From the NCBI GenBank assembly GCA_902793195.1, contig CADBCS010000025.1, forward strand, positions 1 to 41,354: 41,354 nt of DNA, given 5' to 3'. The number at the start of each line of letters is the position of its first letter. Within the stretch, counting starts at the first letter, position 1. Below are positions 8,895 to 16,796 of this stretch, in pieces. This DNA is from an uncultured Coriobacteriaceae bacterium (GTDB lineage Bacteria; Actinomycetota; Coriobacteriia; Coriobacteriales; Atopobiaceae). The notes beneath the pieces were generated by a model, which saw nothing but the letters and a program-made list of their open reading frames with translations, had not been told where the DNA came from and made no database searches. Position numbers and translations under genes: made by a program.

Positions 8895-8924
8895 GGGCGG
8901 TTTGACCGCCCAGACGGCCCGTCT
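8895..8924 (+). promoter_or_regulatory. Two tandem hairpins in the pnp leader
   Basis: GGGCGGT (8895-8901) pairs with ACCGCCC (8905-8911). Immediately after it, AGACG (8912-8916) pairs with CGTCT (8920-8924). They lie 32-61 bases before the pnp start, between the rpsO hairpin and the ribosome site. In Escherichia coli pnp is autoregulated through processing of a leader hairpin; a comparable role here is inference. Confidence 0.5.
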
Positions 8925-8955
8925 GCAATGGGGCAGGCGGAGATAAGGGAAAGCA

Positions 8956-11169
8956 ATGATAAAAGTTACACATGAGTTCGATCTGTACGGAAAGCACTAT
9001 GCGCTCGAGTCAGGGGAGTTGGCAAAGCAGGCTACTGGCTCCTGCCTCGTGCGCTGCGGGGAGGCCACGGTACTTCTTACCACGGTTGTATCCAAGGAGC
9101 GCAAGGACTACGACTTCTTCCCGCTTACCGTTGACTTCGTCGAGAAGATGTATGCCGTTGGTCGAATTCCCGGAGGCTACCTCAAGCGCGAATCTAGGCC
9201 TAGCGAAAAGGCTACGCTCACGGCGCGTCTCATTGACCGCCCCCTTCGTCCCTCGTTCCCCGATGGGTTCCGCAACGAGGTCCAGGTAGTCGCCACCCCG
9301 CTGGTGGCCGACCAAGTGAACTCAGTCGACACCATCTGCGTTATGGCGGCCAGTGTAGCCCTCACCGTTGGCGGCGTGCCCTTTGAGGGGCCCCTTGCCT
9401 GCGTGCGCATTGGTCGCGACATAACTACGGGAGAGTTCATCGTGAACCCGACCTACGAAGAGCGTGACAACTCCGACTTGGACCTTGAGCTGGCGGGTTC
9501 CTCCACCTTCATCTCCATGTTGGAGGCTGGTGCACAGGAGATCAGCGAAGAGGACATGCTCGCAGCCATGGCGTTTGGCCAGGAGGCCATTGCGGCGTTC
9601 TGCGAAGAGCAGAAGAAGTTCTTTGCTGCTTACGAGGACGCCAACGGCCCCATACAGCAGCGCGAGTACATACTGGATGAGCCCATACCCGAGGTGCATG
9701 ACCGCATTGCAGCCCACTTTGACGAGATGAGCGCCGCGCTTAAGGATGCCGATAAGCAACAGCGCACCTCAAAGGTGGAGCAACTCAAGGATAGGATTCG
9801 TGGAGAGTTCACCGAAGACGAGGCCGTGACGTGGTCCCGTGCCATTACCACCGAGCTCAAGGCCCTCGAGAAGCATGCCATGCGCCTCATGGTCGTTGAG
9901 ACCGGAGAGCGTGTTGACGGACGAGTTGCCGACGAGATTCGTCCGCTCATGGTAAAGCCCAACTATCTGCCGCGTGTCCACGGTTCCGGATTGTTCCAAC
10001 GCGGACAGACCCAAGTTCTCTCCATCTGCACGCTTGGCATGCTCAACGAGTGGCAGCGTCTGGACACCATCGAGCCCGTTGACGGCAAGCGCTATATCCA
10101 TCACTACAACTTCCCGCCATATTGCACTGGCGAGACCGGACGCATGGGTGCGCCCAAGCGTCGCGAGCTCGGACACGGAGCACTTGCAGAGCGCGCGCTT
10201 CTCCCGGTGATACCCACCGAGGACGAGTTCCCCTATGCGATTCGCGTCGTCTCCGAGGTGATGGAGTCCAACGGCTCGAGCTCGATGGCTTCCACATGCG
10301 GTTCCACGCTAGCTCTCATGGATGCGGGCGTTCCTCTCAAGCGACCTGTCTCCGGCGTCGCCATGGGCCTCATCCAGGAGGAGGGAAAGACCGTGGTACT
10401 CTCCGACATCCAAGGCGTCGAGGACTTCCTTGGCGACATGGACTTTAAGGTCTGTGGTACCACTAGGGGAATCACGGCCATGCAGATGGACAACAAGGCC
10501 ACTGGTCTCACGCCCGAGATCTTGCGTAACGCCCTCATGCAGGCGCACGAAGGGCGCATGTTCATTCTCAACACGATGCTCGAGGCAATTCCTGCGCCTC
10601 GTGAGGATACAAAGCAATCCGCCCCCAAGATCCTATCGCTCAGCATCCCCACCGACAAGATTCGCGAAGTCATCGGATCTGGCGGAAAGGTCATCCGCGG
10701 TATCCAGGACGACACGGGTGCTACCGTAGACATCCAAGAGGATGGAACGGTCTTTATCGCTGGTGTTGCAGATGCTGCTCACGACGCTGCCGAGCGTATC
10801 AAGGCGATCGTGAAGGTGCCTGAGCCTGGCGAGGAGTACACGGGTCGCATCGTGGGCATCCAGCCCTTTGGCGCGTTCGTCGAGCTACTGCCTGGCAAGG
10901 ATGGTCTCCTGCACATATCTCGCATGGCCAAGGGTCGCATCGACAAGGTAGAGGATGTCCTTTCCGTTGGGGACGAGGTACGCGTTCGAGTGCTCGAGGT
11001 CGACGAGAAGGGCAAGGTCAGCTTGGATCGCATAGACAAACCCGAAGCTCCGACTGCAGCCCCTGGCAAAAGTGCGGGACAGCCGCGCCAGAACACGCGC
11101 ACGCGTCGACCCGGTGACAACGGAGGTAAGGGAGATCGCCGTCCGCGCCGTCGTCATGAGGGAAGGTAG
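8956..11169 (+). CDS. pnp: Polyribonucleotide nucleotidyltransferase (PNPase)
   Basis: A 737-residue protein with full PNPase architecture. A first RNase PH-like domain (about residues 10-145) includes VGRIPGGYLKRE and RLIDRPLRPSFP. An alpha-helical linker follows, then the catalytic second RNase PH domain with GSGLFQRGQTQVLS and GSSSMASTCGS. A KH domain (IREVIGSGGKVIRGIQ) and an S1 domain (GRIVGIQPFGAFVELLPGKDGLLHIS) follow. The last ~40 residues are a basic tail rich in R, G and P, likely extra RNA contact. The enzyme degrades RNA 3' to 5' by phosphorolysis. ATG 8956 has an AAGGGAAA ribosome site. Co-directional with rpsO; a large stem-loop follows downstream. Confidence 0.98.
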   Translation: MIKVTHEFDLYGKHYALESGELAKQATGSCLVRCGEATVLLTTVVSKERKDYDFFPLTVDFVEKMYAVGRIPGGYLKRESRPSEKATLTARLIDRPLRPSFPDGFRNEVQVVATPLVADQVNSVDTICVMAASVALTVGGVPFEGPLACVRIGRDITTGEFIVNPTYEERDNSDLDLELAGSSTFISMLEAGAQEISEEDMLAAMAFGQEAIAAFCEEQKKFFAAYEDANGPIQQREYILDEPIPEVHDRIAAHFDEMSAALKDADKQQRTSKVEQLKDRIRGEFTEDEAVTWSRAITTELKALEKHAMRLMVVETGERVDGRVADEIRPLMVKPNYLPRVHGSGLFQRGQTQVLSICTLGMLNEWQRLDTIEPVDGKRYIHHYNFPPYCTGETGRMGAPKRRELGHGALAERALLPVIPTEDEFPYAIRVVSEVMESNGSSSMASTCGSTLALMDAGVPLKRPVSGVAMGLIQEEGKTVVLSDIQGVEDFLGDMDFKVCGTTRGITAMQMDNKATGLTPEILRNALMQAHEGRMFILNTMLEAIPAPREDTKQSAPKILSLSIPTDKIREVIGSGGKVIRGIQDDTGATVDIQEDGTVFIAGVADAAHDAAERIKAIVKVPEPGEEYTGRIVGIQPFGAFVELLPGKDGLLHISRMAKGRIDKVEDVLSVGDEVRVRVLEVDEKGKVSLDRIDKPEAPTAAPGKSAGQPRQNTRTRRPGDNGGKGDRRPRRRHEGR

Positions 11170-11204
11170 CACGCACCCCGTCTCGTGACTGAAACATAGA
11201 GACG

Positions 11205-11305
11205 GTCTCATGCATCAATGGAATAGGGGATGCTCTTCCAAGACGTCCAGTGCACGTTTCGCTAGTGGATACGGACAAGGTGGAGGAGCATCCTCCATTT
11301 GAGAC
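11205..11305 (+). other. 101-nt interrupted stem-loop downstream of pnp; candidate structured RNA
   Basis: Three arms pair in order: GTCTCA (11205-11210) with TGAGAC (11300-11305), AATGGA (11217-11222) with TCCATT (11294-11299), and GGATGCTCTTCC (11228-11239) with GGAGGAGCATCC (11282-11293, one G-T wobble). That makes 24 base pairs with two bulges, of 6 and 5 nt, both on the 5' side. The 42-nt apical part can add GTCC/GGAC (11245-11248 with 11273-11276). A separate 7-bp hairpin (11178-11184 with 11199-11205) lies just upstream. No T-tract follows, so it is not a simple terminator. I do not recognise it as SRP RNA, 6S RNA, tmRNA or a known riboswitch. A 3'-UTR processing element, a small RNA or a dispersed repeat are all possible. 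Confidence 0.45.
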
Positions 11306-11458
11306 AAGAATCATAGCCATGCAACGGCGAGCGCGGGCAAGGATTGCATGAATACAGTGCCGGACATGGTGCGACGCTGTTCGCGCATGTTATGAGTAGC
11401 GCAGAGACTGGTTTTGCCGTAACATATACGCACTGAATTCATGTGAGGGGAGTGTGCT

Positions 11459-12349
11459 ATGACTTCGTTTTACCATACCACTAACGATATAGCTGTTCTT
11501 CGGGAGCGCATCGCGGAGCTCTCTCGCATTCGCACGGGCTTTTGCGCCCACCTCGGATCAAGCCTGTACAAGGACATCGACCGCGACAACGACCTGTATT
11601 GGGGACGCGAATCCCTTTTTGAAGGAATCGCCACCTGTGATGCGGAACGCCAGCGCATACTTGATCGCATAGAGGCACTCACGAAGGAGGATGCGGTGAC
11701 TCCCCAGGTGATGCAGGCCACCCAAGAGGAGGAGCTGCCACTTGAGGTAACCAGGGAAATGCCTCGCATCACCAACGTTGAAACAAAGGCCGACGCCATA
11801 GTCGAGGATGATTTCACCCAGACTCCAATGACGGACGAACCGACTATAGGCGAGGTTGCCAACGAGCCGTATGAGGTGGGGGAGCCTGCGATAGAAACAG
11901 ATTCAAGTGAGGACGGTGACCCTGCCAAATCCGACGCCATGGAAGGTGAGGAAGCGCCTTTCTCCCAAACTATCGAGGTGGTCGACGAGGTCGAGAGTGA
12001 CGAGGTCGAGACTCCTGACGACCCCCGGCAGAATACCATGCCAGAGGGAGACTCAACGGTTGTCGTTTCGCCATCTGTTGACATTGAGGTCGGCAGTGTC
12101 GTGAGTTCGCATCAGGTTGCGATTGATGCCACCAATTATGAAAACGCCATCTCATCGATGCCAATTGTTGATGCCGACATCCCGCATACATGCGCGAAAT
12201 GTGGCAACCCGGTTGGTGAGGGAGACAAGTTCTGCATGAACTGCGGCTCACCCATCTTGAACGCGCCCCAATCCACCTGCCCGAATTGTGGAAGCGTAAT
12301 CTCGTCGGACTACATGTTCTGCATGATCTGCGGTCAAAGACTCAAGTAG
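11459..12349 (+). CDS. Acidic protein with C-terminal double zinc ribbon, function unknown
   Basis: A 296-residue protein that I do not recognise as a named family. The first ~85 residues are predicted helical (LRERIAELSRIRTGF, ERQRILDRIEALTKE). The middle (about 85-235) is strongly acidic and low-complexity, rich in E, D, V, T and P. The C-terminus has two zinc ribbons in tandem: CAKCG with CMNCGSPI 12 residues on, and CPNCG with CMICGQRL. Tandem zinc ribbons of this kind are common in uncharacterised Gram-positive proteins and may mediate protein or nucleic acid contacts. No membrane segment or signal peptide is seen. ATG 11459 has GAGGGGAG at good spacing. The gene stands alone, with 289 bases before it and 188 after it. 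Confidence 0.75.
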   Translation: MTSFYHTTNDIAVLRERIAELSRIRTGFCAHLGSSLYKDIDRDNDLYWGRESLFEGIATCDAERQRILDRIEALTKEDAVTPQVMQATQEEELPLEVTREMPRITNVETKADAIVEDDFTQTPMTDEPTIGEVANEPYEVGEPAIETDSSEDGDPAKSDAMEGEEAPFSQTIEVVDEVESDEVETPDDPRQNTMPEGDSTVVVSPSVDIEVGSVVSSHQVAIDATNYENAISSMPIVDADIPHTCAKCGNPVGEGDKFCMNCGSPILNAPQSTCPNCGSVISSDYMFCMICGQRLK

Positions 12350-12537
12350 CAGAACAGCGCATCCCGCTCCTCTTGCGCGAACGGGAGACAATCACAGTAG
12401 ATGAGCGTCTTATCTGTTGATGTTGCCAGCATCACATGACGCACATCATTTGCACCTACAATTGGTGATTCGACATGTCGCCTTGCTCAGGGCAAGGCCT
12501 GCATAGTTACGCAGCATCGAAAGGAAATGTGGAAAGC
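12350..12537 (+). other. Intergenic region upstream of rnj
   Basis: 188 bases without a convincing gene. TACAAT in its middle could be a -10 element, but no good -35 is paired with it. A weak inverted repeat (TCCCG/CGGGA) lies just after the zinc-ribbon gene. No terminator with a T-tract was found. Confidence 0.4.
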
Positions 12538-14199
12538 ATGGCAAAACGGCAAATGCCACTAAAGATCATACCGCTCGGCGGTCTGGACGGTATTGGCAAG
12601 AATATGACCGTATTTGAGTACGGGAACGATATGGTACTCGTTGATGCTGGTCTGATGTTTCCCGATGACGAGCAACTTGGAATCGACTTGGTGTTGCCTG
12701 ACTACACCTACGTATTGGAAAACGAGGACAAGCTGCGCGGCATCATAGTCACGCATGGACACGAGGACCATACGGGCGCCCTACCATATCTGCTCATGGA
12801 CCTGCAACCCAAGGTGCCCATATACTCGAGCAAGCTCACGCTTGGCTTTATTGAGGGAAAGCTTGCTGAGCACAAGATTCGCTCCCCCAAACTTAGGGAG
12901 GTCACCGACGGACAATGCATACGGTTGGGCGCGTTTGACATCTGCTTCTTTGGAATGACCCACTCGATTCCCGCTGCACTCGGCGTCATACTCAGGACGC
13001 CTGCAGGGACCGTAATGCATACCGGTGACTTTAAGCTCGACCAAACGCCAATCGATGGCAAGACACCAAACTATCAGGCGATAAACAGCTATGCCGCAGA
13101 AGGCATTGACCTGCTGCTATCTGACTCTACCAATGCGACAATTCCTGGGTTTACCCCCAGCGAGGCTGCTGTTGGACCATCGATTCGACACATTATAAAG
13201 AATGCGCCCGGTCGTGTTGTGGTAGCCTCCTTCGCAAGTCACATTCATAGGCTGCAGCAGGTTTGCGACGCAAGCGTCGCCGTTGGGCGCAAGGTCGTGG
13301 TTACCGGTAGGTCAATGATCACCAACACGCGCGTTGCTCGCGAGCTCGGTTATCTGCACATCGACAACGAGAACATTATCGACGCGTTCGAAGTGGATGA
13401 GCTGCCCGACAACAAGGTCGTCGTTTTGTGCACGGGAAGCCAGGGCGAGCCTCTTTCCGCCCTCTCGCGAATGGCCAATGGCGAGCACCGTTCCCTGTCC
13501 GTATCGAAGAACGATACCGTCATCATATCGGCAACCCCGGTTCCGGGAAACGAGAAGAGCGTTGCCGGCATCATAAACGCGCTCTCCAAGGTGGGCTGCG
13601 ACATATACGACAAGAGCCAGACGCTCGTGCATGTTTCTGGCCATGGTTGTCAGGAGGAGCTCAAGCTCATGCTTGCCATGGTGCATCCCACATACTTCAT
13701 GCCCGTACACGGCGAGGCGATGCATCTGCGTGCCCACGCCATGTTGGCGCGCGACATGGGCATCCCATCCGAGAACATATTCGTTGTGGACAACGGCGAC
13801 ACGCTCGAGATGCGTGGGGGCAAGGTACGTCTTGGACAGCCTGTCGACTCGGGAGTCGTCTACGTAGACGGTCTCTCGGTTACCGATGCCGACCCCGTCG
13901 TACTCCGCGACCGACAGATCCTCTCGCAGGACGGCATTGTTACCTGCGTCGTAACCGTATCGCATCGATCGCGCAAGGCGCGTGACATCGAGATTTACAG
14001 TCGAGGCGTCTCGTTTGCCAACGACGAAGTGCTTTCGGCCGATGCACAAGAGGTCGTTCGCACGCGCGTGGACAAGAACTCTCAGACCGGAATGGGCGTG
14101 GACCAGCTAAGAAAGGGAATACGCAACAGTCTCTCGAACTTCTTGTGGAATCGTACGCATACACGACCCATGGTGATTCCCGTCGTCATGGAGGTGTAA
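12538..14199 (+). CDS. rnj: Ribonuclease J
   Basis: A 553-residue metallo-beta-lactamase/beta-CASP ribonuclease. It opens with the RNase J stretch IPLGGLDGIGKNMTVFEYG. The zinc motif HGHEDHTGALPY gives His73, His75, Asp77 and His78; a further metal-binding motif HTGDFKLD follows. The beta-CASP region contains ASHIHRLQQV, and HVSGHGCQEELKLM and MPVHGEAMHLRAHA follow. The C-terminal domain that promotes dimerisation is present. The enzyme acts in mRNA decay and rRNA maturation as a 5' exonuclease and endonuclease. ATG 12538 is preceded by GGAAAG; an upstream in-frame start would add 21 unrelated residues. ftsK begins at the next base after the stop. Only one RNase J is seen here, alongside RNase Y and PNPase. 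Confidence 0.96.
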   Translation: MAKRQMPLKIIPLGGLDGIGKNMTVFEYGNDMVLVDAGLMFPDDEQLGIDLVLPDYTYVLENEDKLRGIIVTHGHEDHTGALPYLLMDLQPKVPIYSSKLTLGFIEGKLAEHKIRSPKLREVTDGQCIRLGAFDICFFGMTHSIPAALGVILRTPAGTVMHTGDFKLDQTPIDGKTPNYQAINSYAAEGIDLLLSDSTNATIPGFTPSEAAVGPSIRHIIKNAPGRVVVASFASHIHRLQQVCDASVAVGRKVVVTGRSMITNTRVARELGYLHIDNENIIDAFEVDELPDNKVVVLCTGSQGEPLSALSRMANGEHRSLSVSKNDTVIISATPVPGNEKSVAGIINALSKVGCDIYDKSQTLVHVSGHGCQEELKLMLAMVHPTYFMPVHGEAMHLRAHAMLARDMGIPSENIFVVDNGDTLEMRGGKVRLGQPVDSGVVYVDGLSVTDADPVVLRDRQILSQDGIVTCVVTVSHRSRKARDIEIYSRGVSFANDEVLSADAQEVVRTRVDKNSQTGMGVDQLRKGIRNSLSNFLWNRTHTRPMVIPVVMEV

Positions 14200-16794
14200 A
14201 TGCCCCAAAAACGTAGACAAAACGCAGCAAAGCAAAACCGTAACAACGGTGTTAAAAAAGCCCAGAACACAGCCAGAGTGGGAAGGGCGTCAGCACAGAA
14301 CGACATCATAGGGGTCGTTCTTGCGGTGCTGGCTGTCGCCATGTTGGTTTCCCTTTTGCTGCCCTCCACAGCCCTCGTAACGCATGGCGTCTCCGAGGTG
14401 CTCACCATATGCTTTGGCATTGGCGCGATTCTGTGCCCAGTATCGTTGCTGCTGTTTGCGGTCACCTTCTTTATCGAAGGAGAGGAGCCCTTGGGGACTC
14501 GCGCCGCATTGGGACTGGCGCTCATATCGCTAGCCGTACTATCGCTTATGTCGTTGTTTGTGCCCGGGGCAGAGTCCGACCCCAATCTTGTGCTTGACCC
14601 GCTTGTGTTGCGGGATGCAGGAGGTTATGTAGGAGGTGCGGTTGCCTGGATGCTGCTGAGCCTGATGGGTCAGCCGGTGGGTATCGTGTTCCTCATTGGC
14701 CTAGCCGTTCTGGGAGTCATTGTGTGCGGCTTCTCCATCTCCGGGTTTATAATCCGGCTTCGGCAAGGAGCCATACACATGGGTGAGCTTCGTGCTGCGG
14801 CACGCGAGGAGCGCTCCGCATACGCTCGGTCCCAACGCTTGGCCACTGAGGCGGCTGTCTCCAAACACGAATCGGCGGCAAGGCGCGCAGATCCCGCCCA
14901 GACGTCGTTCATTGGATCGCGCCGTACATCTGTTCTCACCCGCCGTCAACCACGCAGGGATGTGGAGAACATGGATCTCCCGAGCGAATTTGATACCGCT
15001 CTAGATGCCACGTCCCCCATGACCGATGAGGCTTTTGCCAATGGCGCGCAAACGACGTCACGACTCGAGCGTCGCACGGCAAACGGTGGGGGCAAGAAGA
15101 CTCGTCGCGCGTCAAAGGACGAGCAGACAACCAGTAAGCCCAAAAAGAAGGGGAGTGACAGGCCCCAGGCCTCTTCCGACGTCACGATTCCGGATTTCCT
15201 AAAAAACCCAAAGACAACAGCATCGAAGGGAAGCTCCGAAAAGCCAAAGACCAGCAACAGGACTACGGTCAAGACAAGTCAGGCCAAGGCTAATAACTCG
15301 ACACGCCCAGGTGATGGGGCGGAAGGTTACGAGCTCCCCCCGCTCTCGATGCTCGAGTCGAACCCAGCATCTGCCGGTAGCGCAAGCAGTGTCGAGGAAC
15401 TCGACGAGACCATGGAGCGTCTGCAGGGAACTCTGCATGAGTTTGGCCTTTCCAGTAGGGTCGTCGACTATGTGTCCGGTCCCATCGTTACGACATTCCG
15501 CGTCGAGATGGGTGAGGGAGAACGGGTTAGTCGAATAAAGAACCTCGAGGATGACATCGCGCTCACCCTTGCGGCCGAGAAGGTACGCATCTTCGCACCC
15601 ATACCGGGTACGTCGTATGTGGGCATCGAGATTCCCAACGCCGCGCGGCAGAACGTATATCTTGGGGACGTCTTGCCATTTGCTAGTGGCGGCCCGCTCG
15701 AGGTGGCCATTGGCAGGGACTCAAGCGGACACCCCGTCGTGGCCGACATTGCCAAGATGCCGCACATGCTCGTTGCGGGAACAACCGGCTCGGGCAAATC
15801 GGTGATGATCAATTCGATGATAATGTCGCTTCTCATGCGGACAACGCCCAAGCAGGTCCGCTTGATCATGATTGACCCGAAGCGCGTTGAGTTCAGCTGC
15901 TACAATGGACTGCCACATCTGTACGTTCCGGTAGTCACGGAGCCAAGGCAGGCCGCAAGCGCATTGCAGTGGGCTGTTTCCGAGATGGAGCGCAGGCTCA
16001 AGGTGTTCGAACGCGCGGGAGCTCGCGAGATCAAGGTCTACAACCGCATGTGCACGTCTGGAAAGCTGTCCGAGATGGACAACCCCCCGGAGCCCATGCC
16101 GTATCTGGTGGTCATCATCGACGAGCTCAGTGACTTGATGATGGTCGCAGGGAAGGACGTGGAGGCCTCCATCGTGCGCATTGCCCAGCTTGCTCGTGCG
16201 GCTGGCATACACCTTCTTATTGCGACCCAACGCCCCTCCGCTAACGTGGTGACCGGCCTCATCAAGTCGAACATCGACAACCGCGTTGCACTCAAGGTCT
16301 CTGCGGGCATCGACTCGCGAGTGATCTTGGACGAGGTGGGTGCAGAACGACTCTTGGGCAATGGCGACATGCTCTTTAAATACCGTGGTCTCAATATGCA
16401 GCGCGTTTTGGGCTGCTACACTTCGGACAGCGAGATTAACGGCGTTGTGGATTTCATCCGCGAGCAAGCCGAGCCCGACTACCACGAGGAGATACTCACT
16501 GCTGTCGTGCCAGGGCAGTCGCCTGGCACTCCGGGGAATTCCATGGGTGATGATGACGACCCACTCATTTGGGAAGCTGCGCAGATAGTCGTCGAGTCTC
16601 GTCTTGGATCCACATCCGGGCTCCAGCGCAGGCTCAAGGTAGGGTATGCGCGTGCGGGACGCATTATGGACATGCTCGAGGCAAAGGGTGTGGTGGGTCC
16701 CCCGGATGGATCAAAACCTCGCGACGTACTGCTCGATGAGGATGGATTGGAAGAATTACGCGTTCAGGACGCTAAGTATCGGGAGGTCGTCTAA
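14200..16794 (+). CDS. ftsK: DNA translocase FtsK/SpoIIIE
   Basis: An 864-residue protein. A basic N-terminus is followed by about four transmembrane helices (residues 28-190). A charged K/T/S-rich linker (about 200-390) leads to the motor. The Walker A motif GTTGSGKS is at residues 527-534 and Walker B is VVIIDELSDL near 633, followed by LARAAGIHLLIATQRP. The C-terminal ~65 residues form the winged-helix gamma domain (AAQIVVESRLGSTSGLQRR), which reads orienting DNA sequences. The protein pumps chromosomal DNA through the division septum and supports dimer resolution. Its start codon touches the rnj stop. The RodZ-like gene starts 3 bases after its stop, so rnj, ftsK and the following genes look like one operon. 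Confidence 0.96.
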   Translation: MPQKRRQNAAKQNRNNGVKKAQNTARVGRASAQNDIIGVVLAVLAVAMLVSLLLPSTALVTHGVSEVLTICFGIGAILCPVSLLLFAVTFFIEGEEPLGTRAALGLALISLAVLSLMSLFVPGAESDPNLVLDPLVLRDAGGYVGGAVAWMLLSLMGQPVGIVFLIGLAVLGVIVCGFSISGFIIRLRQGAIHMGELRAAAREERSAYARSQRLATEAAVSKHESAARRADPAQTSFIGSRRTSVLTRRQPRRDVENMDLPSEFDTALDATSPMTDEAFANGAQTTSRLERRTANGGGKKTRRASKDEQTTSKPKKKGSDRPQASSDVTIPDFLKNPKTTASKGSSEKPKTSNRTTVKTSQAKANNSTRPGDGAEGYELPPLSMLESNPASAGSASSVEELDETMERLQGTLHEFGLSSRVVDYVSGPIVTTFRVEMGEGERVSRIKNLEDDIALTLAAEKVRIFAPIPGTSYVGIEIPNAARQNVYLGDVLPFASGGPLEVAIGRDSSGHPVVADIAKMPHMLVAGTTGSGKSVMINSMIMSLLMRTTPKQVRLIMIDPKRVEFSCYNGLPHLYVPVVTEPRQAASALQWAVSEMERRLKVFERAGAREIKVYNRMCTSGKLSEMDNPPEPMPYLVVIIDELSDLMMVAGKDVEASIVRIAQLARAAGIHLLIATQRPSANVVTGLIKSNIDNRVALKVSAGIDSRVILDEVGAERLLGNGDMLFKYRGLNMQRVLGCYTSDSEINGVVDFIREQAEPDYHEEILTAVVPGQSPGTPGNSMGDDDDPLIWEAAQIVVESRLGSTSGLQRRLKVGYARAGRIMDMLEAKGVVGPPDGSKPRDVLLDEDGLEELRVQDAKYREVV

Positions 16795-16796
16795 CT

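Noticed and set aside
11170..11458. tRNA, SRP RNA, 6S RNA or riboswitch in the gap after pnp
   Set aside because: No T-loop, SRP tetraloop motif or known aptamer core was found; only the unassigned stem-loop is reported.
13312..14049. Long open frame on the minus strand opposite rnj (245 codons), and similar antisense frames at 15721-16485, 1766-2551 and (plus strand) 35021-35785
   Set aside because: They lie wholly or mostly opposite genes with clear family matches, have no ribosome sites and give compositionally odd proteins; they are shadows of codon bias.
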